Positions 9,336 to 17,901 are shown, counted from the stretch's first letter. The stretch: 64,000 nt of DNA from Candidatus Planktophila sp. (GCA_003569185.1 BGOJ01000001.1:252557-316556); one strand, 5' to 3'. A program made the numbers and translations. Notes: generated by a model not told the origin, from the sequence alone.

Positions 9336-10238
9336 ATGGCTTTTCTGCACGCAGTCTCATCTGGTCACTCAGCTACTAAAAATGTTTTAAAGAAAAGATC
9401 TTTAACTCCCTATTTACTTCTTGCCCCTGGCTTAATTTGGCTAATCACATTTTTTATCATTCCGATATTTTCCTTGGCCAGCACATCAACCATGGTCAGA
9501 CCAGATGGTGCTCAGGTTGGGGTTTATGAACAAAAGCTTAGGTTTGCAAATTATGTTGATGCATTTGTGGCCAACCAGGATCAATACCTTCGATCATTTT
9601 TCTATGCTGCCCTTGCAACTTTGCTGGCATTAGCAATTGCTTATCCGCTGGCTTATGCAATTGCTTTTAAATCAGGTAAGTATCGAAATATTTTACTTGT
9701 CTTAGTTATCGCACCATTTTTTACCTCATTCTTATTAAGAACTATTGCCTGGACTCAGATTTTGGCTGACTCTGGCCCAGTAGTTAGTGCAATAAAGGTT
9801 TTACCTTTTATTGATGATTTGTTTCGAATAAACAACACCTCAACTGCGGTAGTAATTGGCCTTGCCTATAACTTTCTTCCCTTTATGACCTTGCCACTTT
9901 ATGCAAGCTTGGAGCGAATTGATCCAAGAACTCTTGAGGCGGCAGGGGATTTATATGCAAATGGTCTGACCACCTTTAGAAAGGTGACACTTCCATTATC
10001 TATGCCAGGAGTTGTAGCTGGCACTCTTTTGACCTTTATCCCTGCAGCTGGTGATTATGTGAACGCTGCGATCTTAGGTAATCCAAATACCAAGATGATT
10101 GGAAATGTTATTGAGTCTCGCTTCTTTGCTGTGGTGGATTACCCAACTGCTGCTGCGCTTTCATTTACTTTAATGGCAACTATTTTAATTTTGGTAACAC
10201 TTTATATTCGAAAGTCTGGAACGGATGAGTTGGTATGA
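9336..10238 (+). CDS. potB: polyamine ABC transporter permease, PotB type
   Basis: Inner-membrane permease, 300 residues, with about six predicted helices and the cytoplasmic EAA loop LEAAGDLYANGLTTFRKVTL that contacts the ATPase. A long extracytoplasmic stretch after the first helix (roughly residues 45-85) is normal for PotB. The gene starts three bases after potA and overlaps potC by ATGA, so the three transporter genes are translationally coupled. Confidence 0.9.
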   Translation: MAFLHAVSSGHSATKNVLKKRSLTPYLLLAPGLIWLITFFIIPIFSLASTSTMVRPDGAQVGVYEQKLRFANYVDAFVANQDQYLRSFFYAALATLLALAIAYPLAYAIAFKSGKYRNILLVLVIAPFFTSFLLRTIAWTQILADSGPVVSAIKVLPFIDDLFRINNTSTAVVIGLAYNFLPFMTLPLYASLERIDPRTLEAAGDLYANGLTTFRKVTLPLSMPGVVAGTLLTFIPAAGDYVNAAILGNPNTKMIGNVIESRFFAVVDYPTAAALSFTLMATILILVTLYIRKSGTDELV

Positions 10239-11062
10239 CAACTATTAACGCTCCAATGCCAAGTTTGAGCCATCGTGCCTCAAGATGGTTTTCCCGAAAC
10301 TTAATCAGAATTTATGCTGCCCTTGCATTTATTTATCTATTTATTCCAGTTGCCTACACATTTGCCTTCTCATTCAATAATGCTGGAAAAAGCAACCTGG
10401 TTTGGCAAGGTTTTACTTTAGAAAACTGGAAAAACCCATGTGGTGCACCGCAAGTTTGTGAGGCGGTAGGAAACTCATTAAAGATTGGTGTGATCTCAAC
10501 ATTACTGGCCACCATATTAGGAACCATGATTGCTTTTGCATTAGGTAGATATAAATTTAAAGGGCGCACATCAACAAATCTTCTAATTTTCCTTCCAATG
10601 GCAACACCAGAGGTAGTACTCGGCGCCTCTTTACTTGCAATGTTTTTAAACCTACGAGTTAACCCTGGTTTTTGGACCATCGTTATCTCACATGTGATGT
10701 TTTGTATTTCCTTTGTGGTGGTAACTGTTAAGGCAAGAATTGCATCTTTAGATCCTCGGCTTGAACAGGCGGCAATGGACCTTTATGCAAATGAGAAGGA
10801 AACCTTTAGATATGTGACCTTGCCACTTGTGATGCCAGGTATTGCAGGAGCTGCACTATTGGCCTTTTCACTTTCCTTTGATGATTTTATTATCACTAAC
10901 TTTAACTCCGGCACAGTTTCAACATTTCCAAAGTTTGTTTATGTATCAGCGGCTCGCGGAATCCCAGCACAAGCAAATGTGATTGGTAGTGCGATGTTCT
11001 TTATTGCGCTGATCATTGTTATAGTCGGCCAAGTTGTTAGCCGGAAACGAAAGAAGTCATGA
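10235..11062 (+). CDS. potC: polyamine ABC transporter permease, PotC type
   Basis: Second permease of the importer, 275 residues. It has six predicted membrane helices and the EAA loop LEQAAMDLYANEKETFRYVTLP. The insert GGAPQVCEAVGN-like region (about 67-79) with two cysteines sits in the first external loop. The start overlaps potB by ATGA. Its own stop overlaps, again by ATGA, the start of a truncated copy of the downstream ureohydrolase gene. This indicates that potB, potC and the ureohydrolase were once one coupled unit. Confidence 0.9.
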   Translation: MTTINAPMPSLSHRASRWFSRNLIRIYAALAFIYLFIPVAYTFAFSFNNAGKSNLVWQGFTLENWKNPCGAPQVCEAVGNSLKIGVISTLLATILGTMIAFALGRYKFKGRTSTNLLIFLPMATPEVVLGASLLAMFLNLRVNPGFWTIVISHVMFCISFVVVTVKARIASLDPRLEQAAMDLYANEKETFRYVTLPLVMPGIAGAALLAFSLSFDDFIITNFNSGTVSTFPKFVYVSAARGIPAQANVIGSAMFFIALIIVIVGQVVSRKRKKS

Positions 11063-11112
11063 CAAATATCGGCAATATGTATGGCCCCGATTTTACCTTT
11101 CTTGGTAATTAG
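11059..11112 (+). pseudogene. orphan 5' end of an agmatinase-family gene (first 16 codons)
   Basis: Codons 1-16 encode exactly the same peptide, MTNIGNMYGPDFTFLG, as the start of the intact ureohydrolase 1.6 kb downstream, followed by one codon and TAG. Over the 48 bases the two copies differ at five sites, all third codon positions and all synonymous (AAT/AAC, CCC/CCA, TTT/TTC, ACC/ACA, GGT/GGC). The ATG overlaps the potC stop as ATGA. The pattern indicates divergence under protein-level selection in two lineages, followed by recombination, rather than a fresh tandem copy. Confidence 0.8.
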
Positions 11113-11168
11113 AAAAAGGTTTGATATTTAGTTTTTATACCCACACATATTGGGGCTATGTACGAACC

Positions 11169-11184
11169 TTCTAGATTTCTAGAA
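11169..11184. repeat. perfect inverted repeat TTCTAGA-TT-TCTAGAA
   Basis: A 7-bp dyad with a two-base centre lies about 100 bases upstream of the metallopeptidase start, in the intergenic part of the accessory insert. It could be an operator for a dimeric regulator; no matching regulator is visible nearby. Confidence 0.5.
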
Positions 11185-11234
11185 TTAGCAATAATCTACA
11201 TCCAAGGACTTACATTTGCTAGATATTGAACGGG

Positions 11235-11253
11235 TTTAGGTCAGATATGGGCG
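11235..11253 (+). repeat. 19-bp direct repeat, left copy
   Basis: TTTAGGTCAGATATGGGCG occurs identically at 12609-12627, on the other side of the metallopeptidase gene. A repeat of this length is not expected by chance in 64 kb. The left copy continues into ATGGGCGATTACC, a 13-mer also present in the intact ureohydrolase gene (codons 59-62 region), which may be a remnant of the original gene. Confidence 0.75.
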
Positions 11254-11284
11254 ATTACCCATTGCATCAGCTAAATACACAATC

Positions 11285-11296
11285 TATTCTCTATCA
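11285..11296 (+). promoter_or_regulatory. leaderless promoter -10 box of the metallopeptidase gene
   Basis: TATTCT ends six bases before the ATG. There is no Shine-Dalgarno sequence between them. Confidence 0.5.
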
Positions 11297-12585
11297 ATGA
11301 ACAAGAAGTTGATTACTTTCTTATCAATACTTTTTCTTTTCCTGTCCACTCCCATAATTCCAGTAAATGCTGCTGCCAAAGCAGGAGCGAAATGCAACAA
11401 GGCTGGATTTACTACTATTGCAGCTGGCAAGACATATACATGCATTAAATCTGGCAAGAAATTGGTTTGGAGTAAGGGTATTCCGCTATCAAAATTACCT
11501 GTAGTGCAAGCAATAGATCTTTCTAAATTTACAAACATAACTCCCTCAACTGAACTTTCTGCGCCAGAAATCTGTAAAACTGTTGATATAACTCCAAGTA
11601 TGACTTTCAGTAATGGTTTTCCTAGACCAAGTTTTAGCCTGAATGGAAAAACTGAAATAAAGTTGCTTGTATTGCCAATAATATTTGATGAAATTCCCTT
11701 TACAAATACTGATCTTACAAACTTAGAAAATGCAATTAAGAGTACAAGTGAATTTTACTCAAAAATGTCCTATGGAAGACTAAAGCTGATTTTCGAAATA
11801 CCAGAACGAGAATTATGGGTTAAGCTTTTAAAATCAGCTAAATCATATGGAATCATTCCTAATTTGCCACAACAGAATAATGAAATAATTGCAGTGGATG
11901 CTATTGCACTTGCTGATAAGCAAATTAATTTAAGTGCATACCAAAGTGTGATTATAGAGTCTGGCTATAGTACTTTGACCAGTATTGGCCAAGGAATGGG
12001 TGGGAAAACCTTTGTCGGAAAAACTGGATCTATTGTTGGAGCAACGCTAGAAATAGGTGAAGCAGTTGGTCGTGCATCCGTAATTTCACATGAGCTGGGG
12101 CATAACCTCTTTGGTTTAGAAGATCTGTATGTTTTTTTAAATAGTAAACGCCCCACAGTTCCAGAGCCGCAACCTGCTGGCAAGTGGGATGTAATGAGCG
12201 AAGGCGGATCGCTTGTTCCTGGATTCTTTGGATGGAATCGATTACTTATGGGTTGGCTATCTGACAGTGAAATCAGGTGCATAAAAAATCAAAACTCTAC
12301 AACGCACTTTCTATCCAATATAGATAGCGTAACTGATCCTAAATTGGTTATGATCAATGTTGCTAGTGGAATTACCATAGCAATGGAATCTCGTGTGATT
12401 GATTCAAAAATCAGGGGTTATTGGTGTATAAAATTGATTCAAATACAAATCATGGAGATGGCCCAATTAATGCTGAGAAAAACCTTTTGTCTTTGGGTGA
12501 GAGCATAAGATTAGATAATTGGAATATTTCTGTGTCTGCCACTTCACCTTCAGGATTAATAGTTAAAGTAGAAAAATCTGCTTAG
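11297..12585 (+). CDS. secreted M6-like zinc metallopeptidase, frameshifted in this sequence
   Basis: Predicted exported protease. Residues 1-25 form a signal peptide (basic start, hydrophobic core, Val-Asn-Ala-Ala). A small module with a cysteine pair (Cys33, Cys49) ending in Lys-Leu-Val-Trp follows. The zinc site HELGHN begins at His265, with Leu-Glu-Asp seven residues further on, as in M6/immune-inhibitor-A-like peptidases (HExxH plus a downstream acidic ligand). Near 12414-12419 one base is missing; restoring it gives Ile-Arg-Gly-Leu-Leu-Val-Tyr-Lys-Ile-Asp, a usual M6 C-terminal strand, and a product of about 429 residues. The gene looks more AT-rich than its neighbours and sits in an insert bounded by repeats, so it is probably acquired. 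A short GCCC-AA-GGGC dyad overlaps the stop. Its target is unknown. Confidence 0.75.
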
Positions 12586-12608
12586 CCCAAGGGCGAATCT
12601 TCTTTTTA

Positions 12609-12627
12609 TTTAGGTCAGATATGGGCG
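12609..12627 (+). repeat. 19-bp direct repeat, right copy
   Basis: Identical to 11235-11253. Together the two copies bracket the metallopeptidase gene and its leaderless promoter, giving a repeat unit of about 1.37 kb. Confidence 0.75.
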
Positions 12628-12682
12628 GATACTATAAAATATTGAATGTTTAATTCATAATCACTTATAAAACCAGTACATA

Positions 12683-12694
12683 TATACTGCTCTC
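12683..12694 (+). promoter_or_regulatory. leaderless promoter -10 box of the ureohydrolase gene
   Basis: TATACT, close to the consensus TATAAT, ends six bases before the ATG. This gives the gene transcription independent of potABCD, unlike the ATGA-coupled orphan copy behind potC. Confidence 0.6.
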
Positions 12695-13693
12695 ATGACA
12701 AACATCGGCAATATGTATGGCCCAGATTTCACATTTCTTGGCATTCCAAGATGTGATTTAGATAAGCCTGAGAGTTATAAAGGTGCAGATGTAATTATTG
12801 TTGGTGCACCAATTGATAGCGGAACCTCTCATCGATCAGGGGCGAAGATGGGTCCACAAGCTATTCGAATGGGCGATTACCTTCCACATGATGCCTCCCG
12901 GCCACATCTTGCAATGCGAATTGATCCATTACAAAAACTAAAGATTTTTGATGCAGGAGATTTGTTAATGCCAGGTGGAGATTTAGTTAATTCACTCAAA
13001 GTTTTAGAGGTTGCAACTGAGAAGATTTCAAAAGCTGGCGCAATCGCTGTTGTATTAGGGGGAGATCATTCAATTGCTTCAGCTGATGTGGCAGGAATTG
13101 CAAATCATTTAGGTAAGGGCAAAGTTTCAATGATTCATTTTGATGCTCATGCTGATACTGGTGAGGATCAATTTGGCGCACTAATTGGTCATGGCACACC
13201 AATGCGCAGATTAATTGAATCAGGATCTGTTCGTGGAGATCGCTTTTTGCAATTAGGACTTCGTGGTTACTGGCCAGATGATGCCACTTTAAAGTGGATG
13301 GCTGGCAAAGGAATGAAATCTTATGAGATGACTGAGATTCATCACCGCGGAATGAAAGCGGTATTAGATGAATCATTTTCCATTCTTACCGATGGTTGTG
13401 AAGGAGTCTTTTTATCTGTTGATATTGATGTAGTTGATCCAGGTATGGCGCCTGGCACTGGCACACCAGAGCCAGGGGGAATGACTAGTAGAGAGTTATT
13501 AGAAGCGGTACGAAGAATTTGTTTTGAATTACCAATTGTTGGCATTGATGTGGTTGAGGTGGCACCTGCTTATGACAGCAGCGATATCACTGCAATCTTG
13601 GCTAATCGAGTGGTGCTTGAGGCACTTAGTGCGATTGCGCTTAAGAAAGCAGGCGGTACTTACTCTGCCACTAGAAACTTACTGGATCGTTAA
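12695..13693 (+). CDS. speB: agmatinase-family ureohydrolase
   Basis: Manganese enzyme of the arginase/agmatinase superfamily, 332 residues, most likely converting agmatine to putrescine and urea. The metal ligands are visible: His134 in GGDHS, Asp150/His152/Asp154 in HFDAHADT, and Asp243/Asp245 in SVDIDVVDPG. Polyamine import and aminobutyraldehyde oxidation genes upstream and a GABA-type transaminase downstream support an amine role. Guanidinobutyrate or another guanidino compound is a real alternative, because the motifs are shared across the family. The gene replaces a truncated copy left behind potC. Its stop abuts that of the convergent GNAT gene with no spacer. Confidence 0.85.
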   Translation: MTNIGNMYGPDFTFLGIPRCDLDKPESYKGADVIIVGAPIDSGTSHRSGAKMGPQAIRMGDYLPHDASRPHLAMRIDPLQKLKIFDAGDLLMPGGDLVNSLKVLEVATEKISKAGAIAVVLGGDHSIASADVAGIANHLGKGKVSMIHFDAHADTGEDQFGALIGHGTPMRRLIESGSVRGDRFLQLGLRGYWPDDATLKWMAGKGMKSYEMTEIHHRGMKAVLDESFSILTDGCEGVFLSVDIDVVDPGMAPGTGTPEPGGMTSRELLEAVRRICFELPIVGIDVVEVAPAYDSSDITAILANRVVLEALSAIALKKAGGTYSATRNLLDR

Positions 13694-14179
13694 TTAAATA
13701 GCTTTACGGAAAAAAGTTGAGCTAACCTTTTCATCTCCGGCCGGAACTTTCTTTGCAGCAGCTTCTGCCTTAATTAATCCAGCAGATTCCACCACTTTTT
13801 GTGAAGCGATATTTAAATCAGCAATGCATGCTTGTAAAAACTTAATTTTTGGATCACTTTTTGCGTATTCTTCAATTAAATTTATTGCATCCTTTATTGC
13901 ACCTTTTCCTCTTCCCCAAGGTGCCACAAAATAACCAAGCTCAGCATTTCCAGCCTCATCGATTCCGTGAATTGAGATTATGCCAACAGCTTTAGATTCT
14001 TTATCTTCAATAACCCAAATTTTGTACTCTGGAAATTCACCTCTTATAAATCCTTGCGCATGTTGCAATTCGTAAGGACGGGGGACTGTAGTCCAAAATA
14101 GAATCTCTTTATCTTGGCAAGCTTCAACTATCCAATTTGCATCAGATTCTGCAATTTCTCTGATTGAATGAGAGATCAT
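13694..14179 (-). CDS. GNAT-family N-acetyltransferase
   Basis: A 161-residue acetyl-CoA-dependent acetyltransferase of the RimJ/RimL-like type. Visible features are the N-terminal IREIAESDANWIVEACQD, the central strand AVGIISIHGIDEAGNAELGYFV and the acetyl-CoA loop segment PWGRGKGAIKDAINLIEEYA. Its start overlaps the stop of the upstream transaminase gene by one base (TAATG), so the two are co-transcribed. The substrate cannot be told. A polyamine or amino acid is possible from context, but the fold is also shared by ribosomal-protein acetylases. Confidence 0.8.
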   Translation of the reverse strand: MISHSIREIAESDANWIVEACQDKEILFWTTVPRPYELQHAQGFIRGEFPEYKIWVIEDKESKAVGIISIHGIDEAGNAELGYFVAPWGRGKGAIKDAINLIEEYAKSDPKIKFLQACIADLNIASQKVVESAGLIKAEAAAKKVPAGDEKVSSTFFRKAI

Positions 14180-15528
14180 TACTTAATACTTGCTAGCGCC
14201 TCATCCAATACAGATAAGCCATCGCGTAGTAAATCCTCTTCAATTACAAGAGGTGGAAGCAATCTAATTACGTTGGCATATGTGCCAGCAGAAAGGATTA
14301 ATACACCCTTGTTGGTGCAGTACTTAATTACAGCTGTTAAGGCTTCCGGGTTTGGTTCGGTTGTGCCAGGTTTTACTAATTCAATTGCTTGCATTGCGCC
14401 ACGGCCTCTAACCTCACCAATGATTGAGTATCTCTTCATCATGGCGGTAAGTTCATCATGCATTATCTGACCAATTTTATTTGCGCGTTCAACTAAATTA
14501 TCTTGCTCAATTACCTCAATTGCGCCAAGTGCTGCAGCACAGGCAATTGGATTTCCACCATATGTGCCACCAAGACCAGATAGATGAATTGAATCCATAA
14601 TTTCAGCACGGCCAGTAACACCAGATAGTGGCAAACCAGCAGCAATTCCCTTTGCGGTAGTGATTAGATCTGGCTCAATATTTTCATCCTCACTTGCAAA
14701 CATCTTGCCAGTTCGAGCAAATCCAGTTTGAACCTCATCTGCGATAAAGATAATTCCATTTTCTTTAGCAAAATTAACCATGCCTGGTAGGAAGCCCTTA
14801 GGTGGAACAATAAAGCCGCCTTCACCTTGAATCGGTTCAATCACAATTGCAGCAACATTTTTTGCGCCAATTTCCTTTTCAATCTTATGAATCACCATAT
14901 CTAATGCCTCTTGCGCACACTTTGATTGATCGCCATTCCATCTAAACGGGTATGCCATCGGCATGCGATAAATCTCGGGGGCAAATGGTCCAAAGCTATC
15001 TTTGTAAGGCATATTTTTTGCAGTCATTGCCATAGTTAAATTAGTACGGCCGTGATAGCCATGTTCAAAGACAATTACTGCTGATCGCTTTGTGTATGAA
15101 CGGGCAATCTTTACCGCATTCTCTAAAGCTTCTGCTCCTGAGTTAAAGAGTGCTGATTTTTTCTTAAACTTTCCAGGTGTTAATCGGTTAAGAGCTTCAC
15201 AGACTTCAACATAACCGGTGTATGGCACAACCATAAAACAGGTGTGGCTGAAGGCATCAATTTGGGTTTTTACTCGATCTGCTACACGATTTTGTGTGTG
15301 ACCAACATTTAATACCGCAATACCTGCGCCTAAATCTAAAATTGAGTTGCCATCAACATCAACAATAATTGCACCTTGCGCGTGGTCAATAAAAACTGGG
15401 AATGCAGTACCAAGTGAGGCAGAGACCGCCTCGCCTCTTCGCTTAATTAGCTCAGCAGATTTAGGTCCGGGGATAGCAGTTACTAGCTTTCGTTTTTGCG
15501 CTACCGGTTTTTTAGCCTCTGAGTACAT
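14179..15528 (-). CDS. gabT: 4-aminobutyrate-2-oxoglutarate transaminase
   Basis: Class III PLP aminotransferase of 449 residues that moves the amino group of GABA (or a related omega-amine such as putrescine) to 2-oxoglutarate. Visible family features: substrate and cofactor block NSGAEALENAVKIARSYT, FEHGYHGRTNLTMAMT, the PLP-contact aspartate in FIADEVQTGFARTGK, and the Schiff-base lysine in LITTAKGIAAGLPLSG. It completes the putrescine-to-succinate route with the aldehyde dehydrogenase on the other strand. A leaderless TAGTAT box lies six bases before the ATG; dxr diverges from the same short spacer. Confidence 0.88.
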   Translation of the reverse strand: MYSEAKKPVAQKRKLVTAIPGPKSAELIKRRGEAVSASLGTAFPVFIDHAQGAIIVDVDGNSILDLGAGIAVLNVGHTQNRVADRVKTQIDAFSHTCFMVVPYTGYVEVCEALNRLTPGKFKKKSALFNSGAEALENAVKIARSYTKRSAVIVFEHGYHGRTNLTMAMTAKNMPYKDSFGPFAPEIYRMPMAYPFRWNGDQSKCAQEALDMVIHKIEKEIGAKNVAAIVIEPIQGEGGFIVPPKGFLPGMVNFAKENGIIFIADEVQTGFARTGKMFASEDENIEPDLITTAKGIAAGLPLSGVTGRAEIMDSIHLSGLGGTYGGNPIACAAALGAIEVIEQDNLVERANKIGQIMHDELTAMMKRYSIIGEVRGRGAMQAIELVKPGTTEPNPEALTAVIKYCTNKGVLILSAGTYANVIRLLPPLVIEEDLLRDGLSVLDEALASIK

Positions 15529-15540
15529 GCCTAAATACTA
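15529..15540 (-). promoter_or_regulatory. leaderless promoter -10 box of gabT
   Basis: TAGTAT (minus strand) ends six bases before the ATG, in the 52-base divergent spacer shared with dxr. Confidence 0.55.
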
Positions 15541-15568
15541 TCTGAGAAGGCTCAAAACTCGACACAGT

Positions 15569-15580
15569 TAAGATAGGCAT
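15569..15580 (+). promoter_or_regulatory. leaderless promoter -10 box of dxr
   Basis: TAAGAT ends six bases before the ATG. There is no Shine-Dalgarno sequence. Confidence 0.55.
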
Positions 15581-16709
15581 ATGCGTGATGTGGTGGTTTT
15601 GGGTTCAACTGGATCTATCGGGGTGCAGGCCCTGGAGATTGTTGCTGCCCATCCAAATAAGTTTCGCTTAGTTGGCTTAAGTGGTGGCCGTAAAAACCCA
15701 CAACTATTAATGGCGCAAGCTAAAAAATTTAATGTGCCAATAGTTGGCTCGATGGCACCAGCACCTAAAACTGCCGGAGTTGAGGTAATAGATGGTGATA
15801 ACTCATCAATTGAGATTGCCGCCCTGCCCTGTGACATTGTTTTAAATGGCATCACCGGATCAATTGGATTAGGACCAACGCTCTCTGCCCTCGGTGTTGG
15901 AAACAAGGTTGCCCTGGCTAATAAAGAGTCCTTAGTTGCCGGTGGGGATTTAGTAATGAAGTTTGGCGCAGACAAAATCATTCCAGTTGATTCTGAGCAC
16001 TCAGCCATTTTCCAAGCATTACTTGCCGGAAAGAAAAGTGATGTTAAGAAATTGATTTTAACTGCAAGTGGTGGCCCTTTTAGAAATAGAGCAGATCTAT
16101 CTGATGTGACGGTGGCTGATGCGTTAAATCATCCAACCTGGTCAATGGGTGAGGTGGTAACGATAAATTCTGCAACCTTATTAAATAAAGGATTAGAGAT
16201 TATTGAAGCGCATTATTTATTTGGTCTTGATTATGAAAATATTGAAGCGGTAATTCACCCACAATCTGTGGTGCACTCATTGGTTGAGTATGTGGATGGC
16301 TCCACAATCGCCCAAGCATCTCCGCCAAATATGAAAGGCCCAATTGCTTACGCTCTGTCATATCCTGAGCGAATTAATAAAGCTACCGCTGCAATTGATT
16401 GGAGTAAATCTCACACTTGGGAGTTTTCCCCAATTGATAATGAGAAGTATCCAGCGATTGAGTTGGCAAAAAGATGTGGTCAGGTGGGCGCAGGATTGCC
16501 TGCTGTTTATAACGCAGCTAATGAGGTGGCAGTTGCCGCATTTTTAGCAGGTCAGATTAAATTCACAGCCATTATTGATACAGTCGAATCAGTTGTTCAA
16601 TCATTTGGCAGTAACACCACTAACTACAATTAGAGATATTTCCGATGTCAGTGGGATAGAGCAAAGTGCGCGCTCTAAAGCAACAGAGTTAATTAAGGAG
16701 ATCGCTTAA
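15581..16709 (+). CDS. dxr: 1-deoxy-D-xylulose-5-phosphate reductoisomerase, frameshifted near its end
   Basis: Second step of the MEP isoprenoid pathway (DXP to MEP, NADPH-dependent). The NADPH-binding GSTGSIG is at residues 8-14, the metal/substrate block VPVDSEHSAIFQAL follows mid-protein, and ASGGPFR, NHPTWSMG and IHPQSVVHS are intact. Near 16615-16625 one base is missing: the current frame ends early, while the neighbouring frame continues Leu-Thr-Thr-Ile-Arg-Asp-Ile-Ser and stops just before the rseP ATG. The corrected product is about 376 residues. dxr-rseP-ispG is the standard actinobacterial order. Confidence 0.93.
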
Positions 16710-17900
16710 ATGGCAATTCTTGGCATTCTCGCCTTTGTAGTCGCACTATTAGTTTCTGTAATGATTCATGAGGCTGGACATTATTTAACTGCTAAAAAAT
16801 TTGGTATGAAGGTAACTGAGTTTTTCTTAGGTTTTGGACAAAAGATTTGGTCATTTACTAGAGGTGAGACCGAGTTTGGTTTAAAGGCAATACCAGCTGG
16901 TGGTTACTGCCGAATTGTTGGCATGACGCCACGGGAGGAGTTATCACCAGAAGATGCCCCACGCGCATTTGTTAAAGCATCAGTTGCGCAGCGATTAATA
17001 GTTTTAGGCGCTGGTTCATTTCTGCACTTTGTTATTGGTTTTGTGCTGCTATTTGTTTTATTTTCCTCAGTTGGGGTGACCTCATTAACCAACAAGGTGG
17101 AGCGGGTAAGTGAGTGCATTCCCCAAACTGCCACTGAAGTGTGTTCTGCAAAATCTGTGCCATCTCCTGCTAAAAATGTCGGAATAGTTGCTGGCGATAA
17201 AATTGTTAAGGTGAATGGAATCTCATATCAAGAGTGGAATGATGTTGTAACAGTTATTAGAGCATCTGCTGGAAAACAATTAGATATTACAGTTGATCGA
17301 AATGGCAGTTTGATAAATCTATTGGTAACTCCAGCTGCTCGTGATTTAGATGGTGAAAAAATTGGTGTGCTGGGTGTGGTTAATGAGATTGGCACAATAA
17401 CTTATGGACCATTTACCGCTCTTGGCAAAGCAACCACCTTTACCGGTGAGATTTTGCGAAATAGCATCACATCTTTGATCTCACTGCCAAGCAAGATTCC
17501 AGATTTAATAAATCAAACATTTGGTAATCAAGAGCGTGATCCAGAGGGATTAGTTGGTGTAGTTGGTGTGGCGCGGGTAAGTGGTGAAACAGCTGAAACA
17601 AAGGCGTTAACAACCAGAGAGAAGATCGCCACCTTTATTTTGATAGTTGCATCCCTTAACTTATTTGTGGGCATGTTTAATTTATTACCCCTTCTGCCAT
17701 TAGATGGTGGACATATGGCAGTTGCAATTGCAGATGGTTTTAGAAATGCACGCGCAAAGCGAAAAGGGTTGGCAAAGCCTGCTCCCTTTGATGTTGAGCG
17801 GCTCACACCAATTACTATGGTGGTCTTTGTGTTGATGGCTTCTTTATCACTATTGCTGCTTACTGCAGACATACTCAACCCAATTCGGCTTAATTTCTAG
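16710..17900 (+). CDS. rseP: RIP (site-2) metalloprotease RseP
   Basis: Intramembrane zinc protease, 396 residues, that cleaves membrane anchors such as anti-sigma factors. The active site HEAGH lies in the first helix (residues 20-24) and the second metal-ligand motif LLPLDGGH near residue 333. A PDZ domain (VGIVAGDKIVKVNGISYQEW) sits between the membrane segments at about 150-210. It begins on the base after the reconstructed dxr stop, so the two are coupled. Its cellular substrate in this organism is not visible. Confidence 0.93.
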   Translation: MAILGILAFVVALLVSVMIHEAGHYLTAKKFGMKVTEFFLGFGQKIWSFTRGETEFGLKAIPAGGYCRIVGMTPREELSPEDAPRAFVKASVAQRLIVLGAGSFLHFVIGFVLLFVLFSSVGVTSLTNKVERVSECIPQTATEVCSAKSVPSPAKNVGIVAGDKIVKVNGISYQEWNDVVTVIRASAGKQLDITVDRNGSLINLLVTPAARDLDGEKIGVLGVVNEIGTITYGPFTALGKATTFTGEILRNSITSLISLPSKIPDLINQTFGNQERDPEGLVGVVGVARVSGETAETKALTTREKIATFILIVASLNLFVGMFNLLPLLPLDGGHMAVAIADGFRNARAKRKGLAKPAPFDVERLTPITMVVFVLMASLSLLLLTADILNPIRLNF

Positions 17901-17901
17901 G

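Noticed and set aside
11250-12881. 13-mer ATGGGCGATTACC shared by the insert and speB as proof of a gene remnant
   Set aside because: Chance 13-mer matches are expected; it is only suggestive because of its position, so it is mentioned but not claimed as a remnant.
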